Assembly (NCBI RefSeq): GCF_026151205.1
Contig: NC_087073.1
Coordinates: forward strand, 13,287,837-13,351,836
From: Bolinopsis microptera
Taxonomy: Eukaryota; Ctenophora; Tentaculata; Lobata; Bolinopsidae
Direction: 5' to 3'
DNA: 64,000 nucleotides
The notes under the pieces are model-generated. The model ran no database searches. It saw only the letters and a program-made list of their open reading frames with translations, and was not told the DNA's origin. The translations under genes were made by a program, and so were the position numbers. The first letter of the stretch is position 1; each line of letters begins with the position of its first letter. Shown in pieces: positions 57,877 through 64,000 of the stretch.

Positions 57877-60800
57877 TCAACCAGGTTTTCTTTTGCAACT
57901 GATTTCATGTCTGTTCTTGTGACTACTCGTACTGAACCTCATATCACAGTGTGAGCAGGAGTAGGGTTTCTCCCCTGTGTGTGTCCTCATGTGTACTGTT
58001 AAACTATCTCTTCTATTAAACCCCTTACCACACACACTACACTTATGTGGTTTCTCTCCAGTATGTGTAAGAGCATGTGTTTTTAGATGACATGACTGTA
58101 AAAACTGTTTCCCACAATACCTACACTTGTATTGTGATTCTAACTCACGATCACCATGTGTAAGCTTGTGGTACGTAAGACTGTTTGCTTCGTTATAAGA
58201 CATTGGACACACATCACATCTGTATTGTTGTAGTGGATGCTCTGTTCTGATGTGATCATACAGTTCCTGCTCAGAAGGTTTCTTAACACTACACTGCTGG
58301 TACCGACACTTGTATGTCTTGTTAGTGTGGTTAGTGTGCATGTGAACAGTGAGGCTCCTCTTCTCCACAGTAGTATAATCACACTGAGAACACTTGTAGT
58401 TCTTGTCCCCTGTGTGAGTAGACATGTGTGTTGTGAGGTGATGTTGATGATCAGTCCTATATTTACAATAGGGACAACTCAATCTCGCTATCTTCTCGTG
58501 TACTCTCCTGATGTGTGTTGTTAAAGTACCCCTCCGACTAAACATCTTCCCACATATGTCACATTTATGAGTCTTCTCTCTTCCAGATGGCTGAATCTTC
58601 CTACAAATATGTGCCTCTAGTTTTGTCTGAGTCTTGAATAGCTTCCCACACGCAGTACAGTGATATTCCACTCCTGTAAAATTAGGGATCATTTTATAAA
58701 CAGGTTAATTTTAAAAAGGTTTTTTGGAAAAATTTGTGAACCTATGATTTGGCATAATCTTGGAACAAGTTTTATATTATAAATACTATTTTGAACAATA
58801 ACAAGAATTGCGCCGGTTAGCGGACGCTAGATTTCCATCGACCGTAATTAATTACAATTAACGATCCTTTCATATTGGTTAAATTTAAAATTACCAAATT
58901 TCTTTGGGGTGTTACAGAGAACAAAATGGAAGGGTTGCTGTTGTCAATTATTTGAATCGAAAGTTAAACGACCGGACACCGTAGCGCAGCCTGTGCGGTG
59001 ATATGCATGATGCAGTTAAAAGGACATCTGTCCGACAGCGACTCTTGTCCGACTCAATATGTTACCAGAAAAAAAGACATCTGTCCGAAATTGTGATCTA
59101 ATTGCAATACGACACATTTCCATTTTCCAATTAGAGACATGATCTGAACTGAGATATGACCTGAGCTGAACTCTACCATAGTTTATTTTCATTTGATGTC
59201 AAAAGTTGGACAATAGTTTAAATGTTTATAAATAACTAATCTCCATACCGCTCTCCTGTGTGTATTGTAGGCTGTGATGTGATTGGCACTTGGCAGCTCG
59301 TTACTGTTAGTGTATACTGCTAGCATGATCATGTCCTCAAATAGTCAACCACGTATCGATGGATCAGATCTCAATTATGCATCAAATCAGCATTACATTA
59401 GGACTGTGGGAGCAACGTCACCAGATTACCCGTGAGCTTGTGAAATACGAACGTGATCCGAAATTACAAATGTGGTCCGAACTCCGAAAGTTGGACAGAT
59501 GTCGCCAAAAACGACTCCTATCTGACAGCGACTTTTGTCCGAAACCGGTAATTCGACTGTCGGACAGATGTCGCCCAATCAAATCTGTGGTAGGTAATAC
59601 AATGTGAATCATAATAAAATGTATCGTTCATTTGGTATAATGAATCAATCTATTCGCAATCATGTTCAACATAACATCATAATTTATACAACATAACGAA
59701 TTACTAATATCGGGAGCCAAGTCTGTTGTAGCACCAAGCACCCAAAACATAATAAGAAGTTTGTATCGTATGAAGTCAACAAAAGCTTGAACGACATTAT
59801 CAATACGCAGCAAAATGTATAACATCTGAACTATTGGCAGAGACTGAAGGCCTTAAAATTGATGTCACTTCAACGGAGGAGAGAACGTTACACTATCATT
59901 CATATGTGGAAGATCCTACACAAGAAGTGTCCTAATGATGTCAACGTTCAGTTTACAGATACACTCCGTTATGGCCAGAAAGCAGTAGTCCCTAGCTTGT
60001 CAACGTCCAGTAGCCAAAGGAATCAATCGATCTTTGACAGCTCATTTGTAGTGATGGGGCCTCGATTGTGGAACATCATCCCGCAAACCTGCACCTTATC
60101 GAGGACCCCCTACGTTTCAAGTCATTGTTGACGGAGTTTGTTACATCTATTCCGGACGAACCTCCTGTTACTGGATATTGTTGCCAGAACGGGAATTCGT
60201 TATTGAACTGGAGCGCAGAAAAGACAGCAACTTCGCTGCACGGGTGGTCAGCCGTTCTGATGACCCGATAGAGGATCTATGAAGCAACCCCAAGTAACCA
60301 AGTAACAGTGGAAAGAAGTACATTACAAGCTAGCGCGACGCAAACAATTGTTCGATTTGTGGTACAGAGTATAGTATAGAGTACACGACCTTGACATAAA
60401 AGCAGTGTAAAATGCGCGCGCGCGACAATCACGTGATAATTTGTAAAGGAGCACGTGTTTGTGGAGGGTTATGCATGTTTTGCTTTGTGACACCACGAAA
60501 AACCTATACCCACTATACCCATTCTCAAATCCTACCACTTCTAACCATCTATTGCCTTTTTAGGCGATGGAAAAAATACCCTCAAGATTAAAACCAATGA
60601 TACCATAATAATAACAGTGTGTCCTCACCAGGTGTTATATCAGTATCTATATTGTATCCTAGCTCTACAAAGTAACTGTCTCCGTAGAACACAAGTAACT
60701 CGTGTCCCATTGCTATAGGTTTAAACGAGTAGTACTGTATTCCTCCTGCAGAATAAGAGTATTTAGTAACATTAATATAAAGATTATTAAGTAGTTGAGT

Positions 60801-63782
60801 GGTGCAATGTTTATTAGTCGCATACTGAATACTGAATTTGATTGAAGAAATTTTGATATTCCTCTTCTAATGCGACAAAGTAAAATGCTCTTCTATTATT
60901 AGGTCACAATCCGGAATATATTTCAATTTATGTACAACATTGTCATCAGCCTCAAATTATTTGTTATATAGTAGTGTTGAAAGTATTACACTAATATATA
61001 ACAAATAATTTGAGGCTGATGAAAATGTGGGTTGTGACCTAATAAAGATTATTGTAATTTAAAAACTTCGCTGAATTATAAAAAGCACATTATTAGCACA
61101 ATTATAATAATATGCGAGGGTAACGTGCCTTGGCTCACCCTCAATTAATTACTAGTAATACTATTATAGGCTTCAATTTACGTGATTCACATTTTTATTG
61201 CCAGGTAAGCTGATATGAGCGAATATCTGTATAAAGGATATCGTAAATATAATAACACCAAATCATACCTGGAACATTTCTAACTAGCACATTCTCCTCA
61301 CATCTCCCTCTAGCACAGTTAACAAATCTCAACCAGTTACTAGCACGGTGACTTGCCCCGTCTAGATAGATAACATCTCCGTCCTGACTAACTGCTCTCC
61401 ACGCATACCCACTCTCCTTATCTGCAGACTCTAGTTTCCTGTACTCCTTCTCAGATATTATCTTTCCTTTGTAGCTTCCTGACAATTTCACAGGTTTATG
61501 ATTGGTGATTTACTTTTCAAAGAGTTACATTTGCTTATTAGGCACACCTGATCTGCGGGCTACACTGTAGAATCAAAGTTAGTTCTAAGTCTGATAAATT
61601 AAACAGTTTTCAATTCTAGTTACCAAGTATACTCCCAGGTTCTATAAACTGTGTTGCGAAAGCCCCATCTCCAGCTCCAGGTATGGTAGACTCTTTTATC
61701 TCTATAAAACTAGGTACAGGGAATTTAGATGTGCTCTTCGTCCCGGGAAGAATAATTTCCTCTACACAGGGCAGCAGTGCACCATGTTCCTCACACTCCC
61801 CTCTTACATTCTTCTTACACTGCCAGCAAACTGGGGAGGTTTTATATCACTCAATAAGTAAAATTAAGAGATTCTAACAAACTAACAAAAACTAGACCAA
61901 TAGCAATAGTACATACATTAAAAATTCAGACAACCTACTCGTTTGAATAAGATATAGACGTTGAACAAAAAAAAAGTTTCTTTACTCTAACTTACAATAC
62001 TCGGACTGCAAAACTTCTTCTAGTTGGTTGTAATCATCACAGTATATCACCCCCTCCTTAGCACGCCTTGGTGGATTACTGCGTCTCTTATCTTCTGCAG
62101 CTTGTACTGTTGGACTAACTTCTTCCTCTCGTGTCACTATATCTTTAGTATGTGGAGGTGTTTGTGTTGGTTCCTCACTACTTGGTTCTTCTTTATCCTC
62201 ATCAAACAAGCTCAGCAAATAACTGTCATCAAGCATTCCTAGATACTCAAAATCATCTATCTCTTCCTCCTTTTTGTCAGGTTCTGTCTCTGGTAACCAA
62301 TAAGAAGGACGGGGAATATTATCAATATTCTCGTATATTTCTCTGTTACTCAGTATGGTGGGTAGTTTCTTTGTTTCTGTTACAGAGCTGCAACTGATAT
62401 CAGACTCTGTTGAAGTGGTAACATTTGGTGTGTCACCAGATCTCACATTATCTGATTTGTTGGTTACAATGTCATGATAAGAACTGGTACTTGTATTGGG
62501 AGTTACCATAAGTTCAGTACTGTTGTGTGCATTACTACAAGAAGGTGTATTGTCTACAGAGTCAGGTGTTCCTACACTTCCTTTAGTAGGCGGTATGTTA
62601 CTTTTGTTAGAACTACTGCCTTTGGTATTGTCGTTATCATCATCTAGCACAGTTATTCTGTCCATATCTTTAAGCACCTCCTTCAGCTTTATGTTATACC
62701 TGAGTGATAATATACAATATACTGATATACATACTTAACTAGCAATATATACAAACCCTAACACTGTCACGACAAATACAATTCAAATATTTGTGAAGTA
62801 GCCTGTGTCCTAACTAAAGAATTAGAAGTTAGAAAAGTATATTTAGTACAGCAAAATAAAACTTACTCTTCCTGAGTCATGTTATCGTAGTTATCATACA
62901 ACTCCAGTGCTCGGTGAAGACAGGTATCTGCCTGGTCCTTGTTTATTTTACCAAACTGAAACTGTTCTTCATCGTCTTCAGACACATCCTTACACTTGTC
63001 TGACATGAGATCTTTGTAGAGATCTGGGGGCAGCTCAATTCTCTCAACCTCACTATCTGAGGAGTCCTCATTCTCCCTGTAAAGCAGAAACCATTAGGCA
63101 CGTTATATAACTACTAAGTACCTAACATAATCAAGAGTTTAATTAAAATTTCTGTGAAACAGGTAAAATTTTATAACGTTACCAAAATCAGTTAATTAGA
63201 TAACTAAGTCTAAATAATTAGATATTAAAACTAACATGTCCTGCAGGAATTTTTCCCAGCCACCAGGATAAGTCTCACAAGTAATCTTATAAAACTCCTC
63301 ATCAGACATAAGAGAGTCTATATTAGCCTCACATATTTCATGTGTATAATCTGGGTTTTCTGCGATCAGTTTACACACATCTACTGGTCCTTCTCTGAGA
63401 TGAGATGTTAGGTTCTTGTTTACCAGCAAGTCTTGTAGAGCTGGTACAGACTCAGGTTCTGAGTGTAGGAACATCTCCAGTTCCTCTACATCTGGAGCTT
63501 CAGCTTCTTCGTTTACAGGCAGGTTAGCTTTCCTGACTTCTACACATTCTACACAATCTAGCTGTTCTACTTTTACATTATTGTTCTGACTTCCTCCTTT
63601 TTTTGGTTTATTTTTGTGAGACTTCTTCTTGTTTTGTTTCTTCTTCTGTTTACACTTTTTGTTAACAACAGGACTGTCCTTGTCACTGTCTGAGTATCTC
63701 TCACAGGGGTTTCTAGGATCAATATTTACAACTTCCTCCAGCTTTATCGACCCATCTTCATACTGCTTCAGCAATACTTCAT
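57877..63782 (-). CDS. PRDM9-like histone methyltransferase with nine C2H2 fingers (5' part off window)
   Basis: Seven exons with consistent phases: 63782-63236, 63076-62867, 62699-61996, 61830-61624, 61478-61269, 60745-60629, 58673-57877. The first three are acidic/low complexity with a Lys-rich patch. Then a zinc knuckle (FCWQCKKNVRGECEEHG) and a PR/SET domain: GAGDGAFATQFIEPGSIL, SGYAWRAVSQDGD, YLDGASHRASNWLRFVNCAR, HELLVFYGDSYFVELGYN. The NW-RFVNCAR and YGDxYxxELG blocks and the preceding knuckle are the PRDM9/7 layout. The last exon encodes nine C2H2 fingers that differ from one another, unlike the near-identical minisatellite fingers of fast-evolving mammalian PRDM9. The N-terminus (KRAB/SSXRD region, if any) is beyond the right edge. 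PRDM9 trimethylates H3K4/K36 at meiotic hotspots in vertebrates; the role here is inferred. Confidence 0.88.
59021..59577. mobile_element. Probable MITE with GACATCTGTCCGAC arms
   Basis: 59021-59056 (GGACATCTGTCCGACAGCGA ... TTGTCCG) is matched in inverted form by 59523-59577 (TTTTGTCCGA ... GTCGGACAGATGTCGCC). About 560 bp, non-coding, in the last PRDM intron. Confidence 0.5.
59836..60131 (+). pseudogene. LINE reverse-transcriptase C-terminal fragment
   Basis: LKALKLMSLQRRRERYTIIH, MWKILHKKCPNDVN, RYGQKAVVPSL and SSFVVMGPRLWNIIP form the 3'-end signature of many animal LINE RT proteins. It is 5'-truncated and antisense inside the PRDM intron. It is a different family from the CR1-like element at 16-22 kb. 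Confidence 0.75.
60896..61045. mobile_element. 150-bp hairpin MITE
   Basis: Perfect 14-bp ends TTATTAGGTCACAA / TTGTGACCTAATAA and long inner complementary arms (TCATCAGCCTCAAATTATTT and its complement), with a short loop near 60978. It would fold into an almost full-length hairpin. It lies in a PRDM intron. Confidence 0.8.
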
Positions 63783-64000
63783 CTGAAATGTGTGATAATG
63801 GTTATTACACAAAAATGAGATTAGATATTACTGTGTCATAAAAAAAAGAAGATTTTTTAAGTTCATAAAACCTTGCAATTGAAGGACCCACTCTTTAAGT
63901 AAAACAAATTTTTAAGTAAAACAAATTTAAATTTTGGTATTTATTAATAACAATCAAAACATATCATATCATAAAAATAAAGCCGCGCGTTGGTTGACTG

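Noticed and set aside
1-64000. CRISPR arrays, bacterial operons, tRNA or rRNA genes
   Set aside because: Tandem repeats here have no spacers, the genes are intron-rich eukaryotic, and I saw no tRNA box A/B pair or rRNA segment.

Overview
The window is nuclear DNA of an intron-rich, AT-rich animal. The evidence is GT-AG introns every 100-300 coding bases, cytosolic ribosomal proteins eL27, eS21 and uL16, separase, a PR/SET zinc-finger protein, a DEG/ENaC channel, telomere-type TTAGGG arrays and a dense load of hAT, MULE-like and non-LTR elements. Most genes have a YAG splice acceptor 1-9 nt before the start codon, and several co-oriented genes are only 150-330 bp apart. That pattern suggests spliced-leader trans-splicing with operons, so I lean to a non-bilaterian marine invertebrate (hydrozoan- or sponge-like). 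The species cannot be fixed from sequence alone.

Layout. 1-24436 (minus): 17 exons of separase (cohesin protease), whose first exon is at 24436 and whose catalytic end lies off the left edge. Its introns hold a nested plus-strand secreted WSC/Ig/Sushi gene (5526-6872), a 1.5-kb foldback element (3697-5240), several minisatellites, a telomere-repeat MITE (13184-13407) and a 7.3-kb hAT element (15388-22711) with perfect 8-bp target duplication. The hAT element is itself invaded by a nearly intact CR1-like LINE. A 57-residue Cys-rich membrane ORF (24570-24743) diverges from the separase start.

25371-38207 (minus, all head-to-tail): EXD1-like exonuclease, uL16, a THOC5-like coiled-coil protein, the AFG1L ATPase, UBXN6, eL27, eS21 and NAXE. 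The eL27-eS21-NAXE part is tight enough to be an operon.

38.3-50.8 kb is a transposon graveyard: three copies of an RT-associated domain, an inverted-repeat element, a FLYWCH/MULE internal-deletion derivative bracketed by repeat modules, an intron-bearing hAT pseudogene and a 92-bp satellite.

50885-54570 (minus): a 12-exon DEG/ENaC channel. 54.6-57.8 kb holds foldback and dispersed repeats. 57877 to the right edge (minus): the 3' part of a PRDM9-like gene (acidic region, zinc knuckle, SET, nine C2H2 fingers) with small MITEs and a LINE fragment in one intron.

The most interesting item is the LINE: upstream of the PHD/endonuclease/RT ORF sits one ORF that fuses an AlkB-type Fe(II)/2-oxoglutarate dioxygenase to an SGNH esterase, with catalytic residues of both domains in place.
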